Shown here: positions 1-8,659 of the stretch, in pieces
Layout of the letters: each line of letters begins with the position of its first letter
Numbering within the stretch: the stretch's first letter is position 1
Source: Chengkuizengella sediminis
GTDB lineage: Bacteria; Bacillota; Bacilli; Paenibacillales; KCTC-33759
NCBI RefSeq assembly: GCF_010078385.1
Contig: NZ_SIJC01000001.1
Span: 434,001-498,000, forward strand
Direction of reading: 5' to 3'
Length of the DNA stretch: 64,000 bases
Translations under genes and position numbers: made by a program
Notes under the pieces: model-generated
What the model was told of the DNA's origin: nothing
Database searches by the model: none
Seen by the model: the letters and a program-made list of their open reading frames with translations, nothing else

Positions 1-62
1 CCATTTTTTCTTACAGCTACAATTTCAACACGGTTTCCCTGATTTTGAATATTATTTTCCAT
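1..62 (-). CDS. 5' end of an unrecognised gene, cut by the window edge
   Basis: Reading leftward, an open frame begins with the residues MENNIQNQGNRVEIVAVRKN and runs off the window. An earlier in-frame ATG at 71 sits directly against the AGGGG ribosome binding site, so the second ATG at 62, nine bases further on, is the better start. About 20 codons are too few to name a family. The gene lies downstream of the cvfC-like gene on the same strand, with about 85 bases between them. Confidence 0.4.
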   Translation of the reverse strand, partial: MENNIQNQGNRVEIVAVRKN

Positions 63-154
63 TCGACTCATCCCCTTAGTTGAAAAATTGGTGTTGCTGT
101 TAATATGTTATTACACTAATATTTTTTACAGAAAAGAATGATTTATTCTAGAAT

Positions 155-1276
155 TTATTTCCGGCTTTTTGTCATCTGTTGCCAAACAGTTCCTGCAGCT
201 TCTTCACCACTTTTAATTCTTTCCAAAGCCATTTTCACTTGTAAACTGACTTCAAATTCTGGATCATTTTCAGCCTCTTCCAACGCAGCTAAAGCTGTTT
301 CATCTCCTACTTCATACAAAAAACGTGCTGCTCTCCAGCGAACTAATTTATTTACATCTTTTAATGCTTGTATCATAGGTTCAATTGCCTGCGGATCACC
401 AATGTCTGATATTGTATCTCCAGCTGTTCTTCTCACAGAAACAGATGTGTCTTTCAAAGCTTCAACCAACAAAGGCAAAACTTCAGCATTTTGAATTTCT
501 CCTAAATAAACCACTGCTAAACGTCGGATTGAAGCTTTAGGATCCTTTAATGTTTTTGAAATTATAGGTAGGACTTCAGCGGTTGGTTCCATCTGATCTA
601 ATGCAGCAAATCTTCTGCGCCAATCAGGGTTATCCAATGCCTTTACTGCATCCTCAAGTGTCATTTTTCCAATGATTATAGGGGTATCATCAACATTCGT
701 ATGTTGTGCTTGCTGTAACAACCCTTTTATTCTTTCACCATTATAGGATGCATCTAATTCTTCCAACACTTCCATAGCGATGTCCTTAGGCTCTCCATAA
801 CGAATCCCCCACTCCTCTAGCTTTCTCTCTTTTATTAAATTTGGAGATGCTAAACCTGCTTCAATGGCAGCATTCGTAAATCTTTCAGGTAAACTTTCCC
901 TTGCTTCTTCCATTTCAGACTTAACTCTAATTTGCATAGGTATCTTTCTAAATGTTTGTACATAAACTTTAACTTCTCCAAATCCTTGATTCATGGAATC
1001 AAAATCGTTTACAGCTTGTCCCTCACCAAATATATCCTTCACTTGCTCTAATATTGTTTTCCAATCTGCGTTTGGCACTCGATCAACTGCCAAGAAATCC
1101 ACGGTGTGAAAGATCGAAGTAACCCCTTTTATATCTAGTATTTGTTTCATCAATTCAGGTGCTTTTTCTTTATTTTCTGAAGTATAAGTTTTTCGTACCC
1201 CAGTTGGAAGCGACTCATCTATATTGATTTTCATAGAATTTGGACTCGGTGTAGGTTCAATTGAAATTATTTTCAT
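155..1276 (-). CDS. cvfC: CvfC/YpgR-type conserved virulence factor, Nfu-N plus HEAT repeats
   Basis: A 373-residue protein. Residues 1-85 resemble the N-terminal domain of NifU/Nfu scaffold proteins (an IEPTPSPNSMKINI start). Residues 205-360 are alpha-helical HEAT-like repeats (ALDNPDWRRRFAALDQM, TLKDPKASIRRLAVVYLG, ALKDTSVSVRRTAGDTISD). This architecture is that of B. subtilis YpgR and staphylococcal CvfC, a cytosolic protein of unclear biochemistry linked to virulence-factor expression. The length matches the family. The start follows TAGAGGAG by about seven bases. No catalytic residues are visible, so a protein-binding role is inferred. Confidence 0.85.
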   Translation of the reverse strand: MKIISIEPTPSPNSMKINIDESLPTGVRKTYTSENKEKAPELMKQILDIKGVTSIFHTVDFLAVDRVPNADWKTILEQVKDIFGEGQAVNDFDSMNQGFGEVKVYVQTFRKIPMQIRVKSEMEEARESLPERFTNAAIEAGLASPNLIKERKLEEWGIRYGEPKDIAMEVLEELDASYNGERIKGLLQQAQHTNVDDTPIIIGKMTLEDAVKALDNPDWRRRFAALDQMEPTAEVLPIISKTLKDPKASIRRLAVVYLGEIQNAEVLPLLVEALKDTSVSVRRTAGDTISDIGDPQAIEPMIQALKDVNKLVRWRAARFLYEVGDETALAALEEAENDPEFEVSLQVKMALERIKSGEEAAGTVWQQMTKSRK

Positions 1277-1367
1277 AAATATTCACTCCTCTAAAAATCT
1301 AATGAACTAATAGTGCTAAAAACAACGTATAAAAAAACTTACTGCTGATAAAAATAATATTTATTAA

Positions 1368-1440
1368 TGGGGAGTAGCCAGATGGATGGCACATATGACA
1401 ATTAAAAGTCATTATCTAGGTTCAAATCCTAGTTCCCCAA
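1368..1440 (+). tRNA. tRNA-like element (probable pseudo-tRNA)
   Basis: A cloverleaf can be drawn. The acceptor TGGGGAG pairs with TTCCCCA. The D arm is GCC/GGC with a GG in its loop. A perfect five-pair T arm CTAGG/CCTAG has the loop TTCAAAT. The anticodon arm is abnormal: four bases separate it from the D arm, its stem ATGAC/GTCAT carries an eight-base loop AATTAAAA, and the variable region is only three bases. There is no normal U33-anticodon register and no encoded CCA. It may be a pseudo-tRNA like those described in Bacillus cereus, a decayed tRNA-Gln (the first base U fits), or a structured RNA. Confidence 0.5.
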
Positions 1441-1508
1441 TCAATTTTTGTATTATAGAATCATTTTTATCTTATCATAATTATAAACAAAATAGAGGTG
1501 ATAATAAA

Positions 1509-1661
1509 ATGAATTCAAACGAATATCAAATTGCTCAATTAAATAACGAACAAATTGAAGAAATAAAACATTTAGAAAGCAAAATTAAAAATAAATCAGG
1601 AGATATCGTCACTTTAGTTGCCTATTCTAATACAAATGAGGATGAGAATACTCAAAAGTAA
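1509..1661 (+). CDS. small acidic protein, 50 residues, unknown
   Basis: Starts at ATG 1509 after an AGAGGTGA ribosome binding site and ends at a TAA just ahead of a clear terminator. The product is hydrophilic and helix-prone (NNEQIEEIKHLESKIKNK) with no cysteine, signal peptide or membrane segment. It lies 69 bases after the tRNA-like element and may share its transcript. Function unknown. Confidence 0.5.
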   Translation: MNSNEYQIAQLNNEQIEEIKHLESKIKNKSGDIVTLVAYSNTNEDENTQK

Positions 1662-1694
1662 GATTTACTCATCATGAACATTAAAAAAGAAAAA

Positions 1695-1722
1695 AAGTTC
1701 TTCTAAATTGAAGAACTTCTTT
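1695..1722. terminator. bidirectional terminator
   Basis: AAGTTCTTC and GAAGAACTT form a nine-pair stem around a six-base loop, with A and T runs on both sides. It lies between the small gene ending at 1661 and the convergent desulfhydrase ending at 1758 and can serve both. Confidence 0.7.
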
Positions 1723-1757
1723 AAATAAAATAAAAAATCCAACTCCCTCTCCAATGC

Positions 1758-2777
1758 CTAACTACTATGCACAACAAAGTCATTTAAAACAGTATTGGTA
1801 TATGCATAAAGCGCTGGGGAACCGCCAGTATGAACAAAAAGAATTTGATCATCTGAATTAAAATAACCTTTTCGTATTAAATCAATCATTCCTGCCATTG
1901 TTTTCCCTGAATATACTGGATCAAGTAAGATGCCCTCTGTTCTAGCAACTAATTGAATTGCTTCCACCATTTCATCTGTAGGTAAGGAATAACCAGGTCC
2001 TACATAATTATCAAAACAAACAACCGTATCTCTAGGAAGTTCTTCTCGAATGCCAACATGTTTTGCAACTAGTTTAGCAAGGTCGTAGATCAATGTTTCT
2101 TGTTCATCTTTATTTCGACTTACATTAATTCCTATAATTGGAATCTGACTATTTGTACCAAAAAATCCTGCAATAAGCCCAGCATGTGTGCCTCCACTGC
2201 CACTAGCTGTAATCACATGGTCAATTTGAATGCCTTTTTGAAAAGATTGAATTTGAATTTCCTCTGCACAAGCCACATACCCTGTGGTCCCGATTTCATT
2301 AGAGCCGCCTCCAGGGATAATGTAAGGCGTTTTCCCCAGTTCCTCAAGATTTTCTTTTACTTCCTCCATTACATATAGCAGATCAGTTCCTTTAGGTACA
2401 ATAGTAATATGATCGACTCCTAACAGTTTATATAAAAAATTGTTACCACTAGCATCTGGATCATATGTATTTGGAACATGTTCTTCTAACACAAGATGAC
2501 AACCCATTCCTTCCTTCACGGCTGCAGCTAGTGTTAGTCTACAGTGATTGGATTGAATCGCTCCGCATGTAATTAAAGTATCAGCTCCATTAAATAATGC
2601 ATCTGCAACTAAAAATTCAAGCTTTCTCGTTTTATTCCCACCAGAAGTAAGACCCAGTAGGTCATCTCTCTTCATATATATAGTAGGACCACCTAAATGT
2701 TTTGATAAATTATTTAATGGTTCAATCGGTGTATCAAAATGCGTATATCTTCTTCTTGGAAATTTAGCTAAATTCAT
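1758..2777 (-). CDS. dcyD: D-cysteine desulfhydrase (PLP-dependent)
   Basis: A 339-residue PLP enzyme of the ACC deaminase/D-cysteine desulfhydrase family, which converts D-cysteine to pyruvate, ammonia and hydrogen sulfide in the cytosol. Diagnostic segments are MKRDDLLGLTSGGNKTRKLE (PLP lysine in GGNKTRK), CGAIQSNHCR, PGGGSNEIGTTGYVACAEEI and ASGSGGTHAGLIAGF (phosphate-binding loop). The C-terminal DPVYSGKTMAGMIDLI is also typical. Length fits the family. It is a single gene; the convergent terminator at 1695-1722 serves its 3' end. Substrate within the family (D-cysteine rather than ACC) is inferred from overall resemblance. Confidence 0.88.
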   Translation of the reverse strand: MNLAKFPRRRYTHFDTPIEPLNNLSKHLGGPTIYMKRDDLLGLTSGGNKTRKLEFLVADALFNGADTLITCGAIQSNHCRLTLAAAVKEGMGCHLVLEEHVPNTYDPDASGNNFLYKLLGVDHITIVPKGTDLLYVMEEVKENLEELGKTPYIIPGGGSNEIGTTGYVACAEEIQIQSFQKGIQIDHVITASGSGGTHAGLIAGFFGTNSQIPIIGINVSRNKDEQETLIYDLAKLVAKHVGIREELPRDTVVCFDNYVGPGYSLPTDEMVEAIQLVARTEGILLDPVYSGKTMAGMIDLIRKGYFNSDDQILFVHTGGSPALYAYTNTVLNDFVVHSS

Positions 2778-3041
2778 CTTTTTTACTCCTTTACTTAAAA
2801 ATTGTGATATAGAAAATATTAAGATTTTCCATATTTGTAATCTTAAACCTCATAGTAAACATTTTAATGTGAATACGCTAAATTTTCTAATAATAACTAC
2901 TTATAGTGATTATAAGAAATTATTTTTATACCAATGGTTGAATAAAAATAAATTAAAAAACTAAATGACTATTTTAGTACACTGTAAAAAAATAAGATTT
3001 TATCATATAATAAGATTAATTAAATATAGGAGGGTACTAAG

Positions 3042-4574
3042 ATGGAAGCATTAGAGGTTATGAGCCCAATTAGTGGTGAAACGATTGGCTTTGTGAATAC
3101 TACTCCACTCCATACAACGACTCTTATGTATGATCAAGCCAGACAGGCAAATAGTTCTTGGCAAAACACATCAATTAAAGAACGTTTACAGTACATACGC
3201 AGATTAAAACATATTATCGTTGAACAATTAGAAGATGGCATTGATATCATACATCAAGATGCAGGAAAGCCTAAGGTGGAAGCGATTACAGCAGATCTAT
3301 TTACCGTATTAGATACGATTGCCTATTTAGAAAAACATGCAGCAAAAATTTTGAAAACACAAAAAACAAAAACTCCTATTGCACTCATAGGGAAAAAATC
3401 CTACACTTCCTACCAGCCTCGAGGAGTTGTTTTAGTGATCTCCCCTTGGAATTACCCCTTTCAGCTTGCTATGAACCCAGTCATTAATGCTCTATTAGCA
3501 GGAAATTGTGTCATACTCAAACCTTCAGAAGTTACCCCACTAGTGGGACAGTGGATGGAAAGTTTATTTGAACAAGCAGGGTTTCCCGAACATGTCATTC
3601 AAGTGGCGCATGGTGGAAAAGAATTAGGTGCAAAACTTGTATCTGAAAAACCTGATTATATCTTTTTCACAGGATCGGATAGAACAGGAAAAATCATACA
3701 ACAAGAAGCTGCGAAGCACCTCATACCAACTTCTTTAGAGTTAGGTGGGAAAGACCCCATGATTGTATTCCAAGATGCTCATTTTGATCGAGCTGTTAGA
3801 GGTGCATTATGGGGATCATTAACAAATTACGGTCAAGTATGTATGTCTGTTGAACGCATTTATGTAGAAAAGGAAATTTATGAATCATTTATTCAAGAAT
3901 TAAAAAATGAACTTCAGAATTTAAAAACTGAACATTCTGATGATGCTGACTTAGGATCAATGACATTTGAAAACCAACTTCAAATAATACAAAATCACGT
4001 TACATCTGCTATTTCAAAAGGGGCTAAAATCATTAGTGGAAGTCATCCTAAACTTCATCAACATCAAGGAATGAAAATTGAACCCGTAATATTAACCGAT
4101 GTTAATCACGAAATGGAAGTCATACAAGAAGAAACCTTTGGACCTGTAATCAATGTCATTCCTTTTGAAAATGAAGAGGAAGCGATTCAGTTGGCAAACG
4201 ATACTCGATATGGACTCAGTGCGAGTGTGTGGAGCAAAGATCTAAATAAAGCCAAAAGAGTAGCAGCGAAATTAGCTGCTGGGAGTGTTGTGGTTAATGA
4301 TGTCATTGTAGCCATTGCCAATCCGTACCTTCCCTTTGGTGGTATAAAAGATAGCGGTATAGGAAGGTATCATGCTCAAGTTGGGGTGCAAATTTTTTGC
4401 CATCAAAAATCAATTCTGGTTGATAGAGGCATCAAAAAATCTGAGGTGAACTGGTATCCCTATGAAGGGAAACTCCCTCATTTTAAAAACTTTATTAAAA
4501 GCTGGTATGGAAAAAGAAAAAATGTGATTAAATTCCTCTCATCCTACATTCAACTTCTTAGAAAATCAAAATGA
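3042..4574 (+). CDS. aldehyde dehydrogenase
   Basis: A 510-residue NAD(P)-dependent aldehyde dehydrogenase oxidising an aldehyde to its acid. Visible motifs: ISPWNYPFQLAMNP (cofactor binding), ILKPSEVTP, FFTGSDRTGK, the catalytic glutamate in LELGGKDP, the catalytic cysteine in NYGQVCMSVER and the EETFGPV motif. It begins after AGGAGGG. The next gene, a membrane fatty-acid hydroxylase, starts 53 bases downstream, so the two are probably co-transcribed and may act on a fatty or alkyl substrate. The basic C-terminal 60 residues exceed the usual core and resemble the tail of fatty-aldehyde-type members. The substrate is not determinable. Confidence 0.85.
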   Translation: MEALEVMSPISGETIGFVNTTPLHTTTLMYDQARQANSSWQNTSIKERLQYIRRLKHIIVEQLEDGIDIIHQDAGKPKVEAITADLFTVLDTIAYLEKHAAKILKTQKTKTPIALIGKKSYTSYQPRGVVLVISPWNYPFQLAMNPVINALLAGNCVILKPSEVTPLVGQWMESLFEQAGFPEHVIQVAHGGKELGAKLVSEKPDYIFFTGSDRTGKIIQQEAAKHLIPTSLELGGKDPMIVFQDAHFDRAVRGALWGSLTNYGQVCMSVERIYVEKEIYESFIQELKNELQNLKTEHSDDADLGSMTFENQLQIIQNHVTSAISKGAKIISGSHPKLHQHQGMKIEPVILTDVNHEMEVIQEETFGPVINVIPFENEEEAIQLANDTRYGLSASVWSKDLNKAKRVAAKLAAGSVVVNDVIVAIANPYLPFGGIKDSGIGRYHAQVGVQIFCHQKSILVDRGIKKSEVNWYPYEGKLPHFKNFIKSWYGKRKNVIKFLSSYIQLLRKSK

Positions 4575-4627
4575 AAAATTATGAGTTGTACACTTTCATG
4601 AAGTGTATAAAAAAGTTGGAGGTTAAA

Positions 4628-5248
4628 ATGATGAAGTATATTAAAGAGTTTTTTAGTATCAAAGATATTCAAATTACTTCTATTACTTTTCTTACCTTAC
4701 TCCTAATCACATTACTTAACCTAACAAACGGAAAATTGTGGATAGCTATGTTCCTAGGTATTGTTGGATATGCAGTCACTGAATATTTGATTCATCGTTT
4801 TTTATTTCATATGAAACCCCCTCGAAAAAACTTTCTATTAAACTTAATGAAGCGTATACATTATCACCACCATGCTCATCCTAATGATTTGAACTTATTA
4901 TTCCTTCCTGTATGGTATAGCTTTCCAATCTTTATAACTGCTGGTATTATTGTATTTTTCATCACATTTGACCTAATGATAGCCATTGCATTTACAACTG
5001 GAGTCCTCGCTTATTTGTTGTATTATGAATGGTCACACTATGTTGCACATCGACCCATCACGCCGCTTACCCCTTGGGGCAAATTCATGAAACGAATGCA
5101 CCTATGGCATCATTATAAAAATGAACAATTTTGGTTTGGTGTAACCCACCCTACATTTGACGTGTTATTTAATACGTACAAAAATGAAAAAAAAGTAGAA
5201 AAAAGTGACACCGTGCGTGATTTGGAAAAGAAACAGTTAAATTCATAA
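4628..5248 (+). CDS. membrane fatty acid hydroxylase / sterol desaturase superfamily
   Basis: A 206-residue integral membrane di-iron enzyme. The start at ATG 4628 is preferred because GGAGG lies five bases upstream; an in-frame ATG at 4571 has none. Histidine clusters that would hold the iron are visible: HRFLFH near residue 52, HYHHHAH near 74, HYVAHRP near 136 and HLWHHYK near 156, separated by hydrophobic segments. The superfamily hydroxylates or desaturates lipids with molecular oxygen. It follows the aldehyde dehydrogenase and is followed by a terminator. Confidence 0.85.
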   Translation: MMKYIKEFFSIKDIQITSITFLTLLLITLLNLTNGKLWIAMFLGIVGYAVTEYLIHRFLFHMKPPRKNFLLNLMKRIHYHHHAHPNDLNLLFLPVWYSFPIFITAGIIVFFITFDLMIAIAFTTGVLAYLLYYEWSHYVAHRPITPLTPWGKFMKRMHLWHHYKNEQFWFGVTHPTFDVLFNTYKNEKKVEKSDTVRDLEKKQLNS

Positions 5249-5289
5249 AATCTCCAAGCCCTCAAATGATATTGAGGGCATATAGGTCG

Positions 5290-5331
5290 CCCCCTCTTGC
5301 AAGCTTCGGCTAGTTCAAGAAGGGGTTTTTT
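5290..5331 (+). terminator. intrinsic terminator after the hydroxylase
   Basis: CCCCTCTTG and CAAGAAGGGG form a GC-rich stem followed by TTTTTT. It closes the dehydrogenase-hydroxylase unit immediately before the TetR promoter. Confidence 0.75.
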
Positions 5332-5340
5332 GTATTTTAA

Positions 5341-5374
5341 TAGACTTGACGGTCTAGACCTTGAGGTCTATAAT
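5341..5374 (+). promoter_or_regulatory. sigma-A promoter overlapped by two TetR-type operators
   Basis: A -35 box TTGACG (5346-5351) and a perfect -10 TATAAT (5369-5374) are separated by 17 bases. The same bases carry two overlapping palindromes: TAGAC-N6-GTCTA (5341-5356) and TAGACC-TTGA-GGTCTA (5355-5370), sharing a central GGTCTAGACC. A repressor bound here would cover the whole promoter. The adjacent TetR gene is the obvious candidate, so autorepression is inferred. Confidence 0.75.
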
Positions 5375-5421
5375 TAGTTTATGGATAATTTATACCTTTT
5401 CTTTAAGCTAGGAGGGATTTT

Positions 5422-6036
5422 TTGAGCACAGGTTTTAACAAGGATTTTGAACATAACGAAGCTTTAATGAAAGCATCACTAAATGAGTTCATAACAAGAG
5501 GATATGAAAAAGCCTCTATAAATCACATTTTAAAGATGGCAAACATGAGTAAAGGATCATTTTATTATCATTTTAAAAATAAAGAAGATTTGTACTTTCA
5601 TTTGATTCAGACATTAATTGAGAAAAAACAAGCATTTCTCTCTAAAGCAATGACTGTGGAAGACTACTCTACAGACATCTTTTCTATTTTTAAGACACAG
5701 ATTCGTCTTGGTATGCAATTTGCGGTAGATTACCCAGATATCAATCGATTTGCAAATAGTTTCGTAAAAGAGAAAGGAAATGACATCTATGAACGAGCAT
5801 TAAAAAAGTATAATTTTGAAAATAATGATCAAATCAACCAAATGATAGAAGCTTCATATCATAAAGGAGAGTTTAGAGAAAATTTACCGATTGAATTTAT
5901 TAAACGAATCATTGGTTTTTTGTTCACCCACCTCGGGGAAATAACAGATATAAGCAAACCTGAACATATTGAACAAGAAATGAATTATTTCATAGACTTT
6001 TTAAAAATGGGGTTAACGAAGGAAAGGAGAGAATAA
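5422..6036 (+). CDS. TetR/AcrR-family transcriptional repressor
   Basis: A 204-residue regulator starting at TTG 5422 after GGAGGG. The N-terminal helix-turn-helix reads ITRGYEKASINHILKMANMS followed by KGSFYYHFKNKEDLYFHLI, the signature of the family. Residues 70-200 form the all-helical ligand-binding and dimer domain. The stop codon overlaps the hydrolase start (TAATG), so they form an operon. The double palindrome over the promoter about 50 bases upstream is its likely operator. The inducer is unknown; the co-transcribed hydrolase may act on it. Confidence 0.9.
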   Translation: MSTGFNKDFEHNEALMKASLNEFITRGYEKASINHILKMANMSKGSFYYHFKNKEDLYFHLIQTLIEKKQAFLSKAMTVEDYSTDIFSIFKTQIRLGMQFAVDYPDINRFANSFVKEKGNDIYERALKKYNFENNDQINQMIEASYHKGEFRENLPIEFIKRIIGFLFTHLGEITDISKPEHIEQEMNYFIDFLKMGLTKERRE

Positions 6037-7172
6037 TGATGTTAGAATTCAATTTTCCTGTTGGTTATCATCATTTCCACAAGACAAAAATCATGGATTT
6101 TCAGATGAATCGATGGGTTTCAATGGGATACTCTCGAGTAGAAGATATGATGGATGCAGCCAGAAACATTCAGAAAGTCGATGATTGGAAGGATGAAATG
6201 ATACGTCAAGCTAAGAAAGCGAGAGTTGAAAATCGAATCATGAACGCTACATTTTATTATCGTGCTGCAGAGTTTTTTACGCTTCCAACCGATCCTGATA
6301 AAATGAAAATTTATGATCAATTTATAGCATTATTTTATAATGTGCTCGTTGCAGGTGAGAATATAGAACGTATTTTAGTTCCATACGGTAAACACTTCTT
6401 ACCCGCAATGAAAGTGCCAGCAAAAGGCAACGTAAAAAAAGGAACACTTGTTATCCACGGTGGGTTTGATTCTTTCATGGAAGAGTTTTATTCGATGGCA
6501 GTATATTTCTCTAAACTAAACTATGAAGTCATTCTTTTCGAAGGACCTGGGCAAGGTTATGCTTTGAAAAAACAAGGATTACCACTAAGTTATGAGTGGG
6601 AGAAACCTACTTCAGCGATATTGGATTATTTTGAATTGGACGATGTCACTTTATTAGGCATATCGATGGGAGGATGGTTGTGTTTTCGTGCTGCAGCATA
6701 TGAACCTAGAATCAAACGAGTCATAGCTTCTAGCATTGCATACGACTATATGAAAATACCGCCTCCATTCATTGAGAAGTTTGCATTATGGTTATTCAAA
6801 CATCCAAACTTGATGGCATGGATGTCCGACTTAAAAATGAAAATGATGCCACAGGAAAAATGGGGCATAGAGCATTTAATGTATATTACACATACAAAAA
6901 CTCCGCTAGAAAGCGGGTTTGCTATACTCGAATTCAATGAAGAACATTTAAAATCTGAAATGGTAAAACAAGATATACTGATATTAACTGGTGAAAAAGA
7001 CCATTTCATCCCAGTTAAAATGCACCATTTACAAATTCAAGCTTTAAAAAATGCAAAATCCATTACAGACCGTATCTTTACAGAAAAGGAACAAGGCCAA
7101 AATCATTGCCAAGTCGGTAATATGGGGCTTTCCCTTAGTAAAATGGCAGAATGGATGGATGAGAGGGTCTAA
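6036..7172 (+). CDS. alpha/beta hydrolase
   Basis: A 378-residue cytosolic alpha/beta-hydrolase with an N-terminal helical extension of about 130 residues, as in FrsA-like and dihydropseudooxynicotine-hydrolase-like enzymes. The oxyanion region is VIHGGFDSFMEEFY, followed by LFEGPGQG. The nucleophile elbow is LLGISMGGWL. The acid is probably in LTGEKDHFIP and the histidine in QGQNHCQVGN. It is translationally coupled to the TetR gene. The substrate is unknown. Confidence 0.82.
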   Translation: MMLEFNFPVGYHHFHKTKIMDFQMNRWVSMGYSRVEDMMDAARNIQKVDDWKDEMIRQAKKARVENRIMNATFYYRAAEFFTLPTDPDKMKIYDQFIALFYNVLVAGENIERILVPYGKHFLPAMKVPAKGNVKKGTLVIHGGFDSFMEEFYSMAVYFSKLNYEVILFEGPGQGYALKKQGLPLSYEWEKPTSAILDYFELDDVTLLGISMGGWLCFRAAAYEPRIKRVIASSIAYDYMKIPPPFIEKFALWLFKHPNLMAWMSDLKMKMMPQEKWGIEHLMYITHTKTPLESGFAILEFNEEHLKSEMVKQDILILTGEKDHFIPVKMHHLQIQALKNAKSITDRIFTEKEQGQNHCQVGNMGLSLSKMAEWMDERV

Positions 7173-7658
7173 TCAGTCCCACACTTTATCTAGTTTGTCA
7201 GTATAAAAATGAATCGCCCTTTTATAATCAATGATAGATTGATCATTTGTTGTTTCCACAATATTTTTTAGGAGAATTTCCATTGCTTTGTCATGCTCTT
7301 TTAGATTAAATAAAGTCATACTATAAAACACCTGAAGTGCTCTATGATTTGGAAATTCTTCTATTGCTTTATGAAAAATATGTTTGGACTTTTCATATTC
7401 ACCTAGTGTTCTGTATGTACTTCCTAACCCAAGATAAGCATCCTTTAATTCCTCTTTAGATAATCCTAAAGATATTGCCTTTTCATAGAAAGGTACCGCC
7501 TCTCTTTCTTTTTCCATTACATCAAAACTCCATGCAACTTGGTAATGAATCGTAGCATCATCAGGATGCTTCTCAACCAACTGCATTAATAATAAATTTG
7601 ATTCCCCATATTTACCCTCTTCACGTAATTTAACCGCTTTTTCTAGGTTTAAGTCCAT
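7173..7658 (-). CDS. tetratricopeptide-repeat protein
   Basis: A 161-residue soluble protein of about four TPR helical hairpins, for example HPDDATIHYQVAWSFDVM, LKDAYLGLGSTYRTLGEYEK and HRALQVFYSMTLFNLKEHDK. TPR proteins act as protein-interaction scaffolds. It has no signal peptide or membrane segment. Its stop codon abuts that of the convergent hydrolase (7172/7173). GGGGGAGATGAA precedes the start. Confidence 0.8.
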   Translation of the reverse strand: MDLNLEKAVKLREEGKYGESNLLLMQLVEKHPDDATIHYQVAWSFDVMEKEREAVPFYEKAISLGLSKEELKDAYLGLGSTYRTLGEYEKSKHIFHKAIEEFPNHRALQVFYSMTLFNLKEHDKAMEILLKNIVETTNDQSIIDYKRAIHFYTDKLDKVWD

Positions 7659-7730
7659 TTTTTCATCTCCCCCTTACTATTAATTATGCTATATCTAGCC
7701 TCGATTTTTTTCTTATCTAAGCAATGCTTC

Positions 7731-8504
7731 TCAAAGTATTTCGGCACTCCTCGTAATATATTCAACTATTTTTTGTTCAAGAGATACTTTATGTTTTGGA
7801 ACGCCTTGGTTTCCAAATAAAATATTAAACTCTAAAATATATGGTTTTTCATTGTCGAAAATCACATCAAATCCAGCATGATTAATCCCTAGTTTCTGAG
7901 AAACGTCTAATACTAACCGAAGTGTTTCATCTGAAATATTGTCATACGATACCTTTCCACCTTGTGCTACATTATGATGAAAGCCGCCAGTTTCCTCTAC
8001 TCTCCAATAAGCAGTTACAACTTCATTCCCAATTACACAAATTCGTAAATCTCGATCATTTGGTATGTACTCTTGAATGTATAAAACATCAACTTTCTCA
8101 GCATAGTTCTGAAACTCTTTTTCATTCTGTATTAAAAACACACCTTGTCCCATTGAGTTTTTGATTTCTTTAGCAACAAATGGAAGCGGAAAGGTTTCCA
8201 TTATATAACGTCTATTTTCATCTGTATTACTTAATATCTCTGTGTATGGAATCTGTCCAGGGCAAACAGTCTTCAGAACACGAGTCATCTCAATTTTGTT
8301 ATGGCCTAAATGGTAAGAATTAATGCTAGGGAAAATCTTTTTTTTCAATCCATAAACTAGAGAATTTACCTGCCAGTATTCAGGAAATAGGAGCATATCC
8401 GCTTCTTTAATCTTTTCGATGTCCTTATACATATTTAGTGGTTTTATATAGGAAATATTCGGAATTCCAATCGTTCTTAGTGGGTTAAAAGTAACAAGTT
8501 TCAT
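7731..8504 (-). CDS. ATP-grasp protein, RimK-like
   Basis: A 257-residue cytosolic ATP-grasp enzyme. Visible are the lysine-containing nucleotide strand PFVAKEIKNSMGQGVFLI, the adenine-contact segment VLYIQEYIPNDRDLRI and the metal-binding region HAGFDVIFDNEKPYILEFNI. Members ligate an amino acid or other amine to a carboxylate. Similar proteins occur beside spore-coat genes in Bacillales (YheC/D group), but no specific substrate can be read here. It is followed by the TPR gene on the same strand with a 72-base gap. Confidence 0.75.
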   Translation of the reverse strand: MKLVTFNPLRTIGIPNISYIKPLNMYKDIEKIKEADMLLFPEYWQVNSLVYGLKKKIFPSINSYHLGHNKIEMTRVLKTVCPGQIPYTEILSNTDENRRYIMETFPLPFVAKEIKNSMGQGVFLIQNEKEFQNYAEKVDVLYIQEYIPNDRDLRICVIGNEVVTAYWRVEETGGFHHNVAQGGKVSYDNISDETLRLVLDVSQKLGINHAGFDVIFDNEKPYILEFNILFGNQGVPKHKVSLEQKIVEYITRSAEIL

Positions 8505-8587
8505 ATGGCTATATCCTCTCTCTTAGTTTCCCTTCAAATTTTAACAGAAAGCAATCATGTCAGCAATGTAGATCCTTCTTAGGCCTA

Positions 8588-8626
8588 GAAAAAAAGTAGC
8601 CAGATATTACAAGACTACTTTTCCTC
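8588..8626 (-). terminator. terminator of the appendage-like fusion gene
   Basis: AAAAGTAG and ACTACTTTT pair across a 14-base loop, followed leftward by a T run. It lies just past the stop at 8660. Confidence 0.55.
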
Positions 8627-8659
8627 CAGTCTTCTAGTCTTAATCTTCTCATATAAGTA

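Noticed and set aside
7922-8164. Open frame opposite the ATP-grasp gene
   Set aside because: No ribosome binding site and composition of a shadow frame; the same applies to the other long antisense frames over aceA, aceB, cvfC and dcyD.
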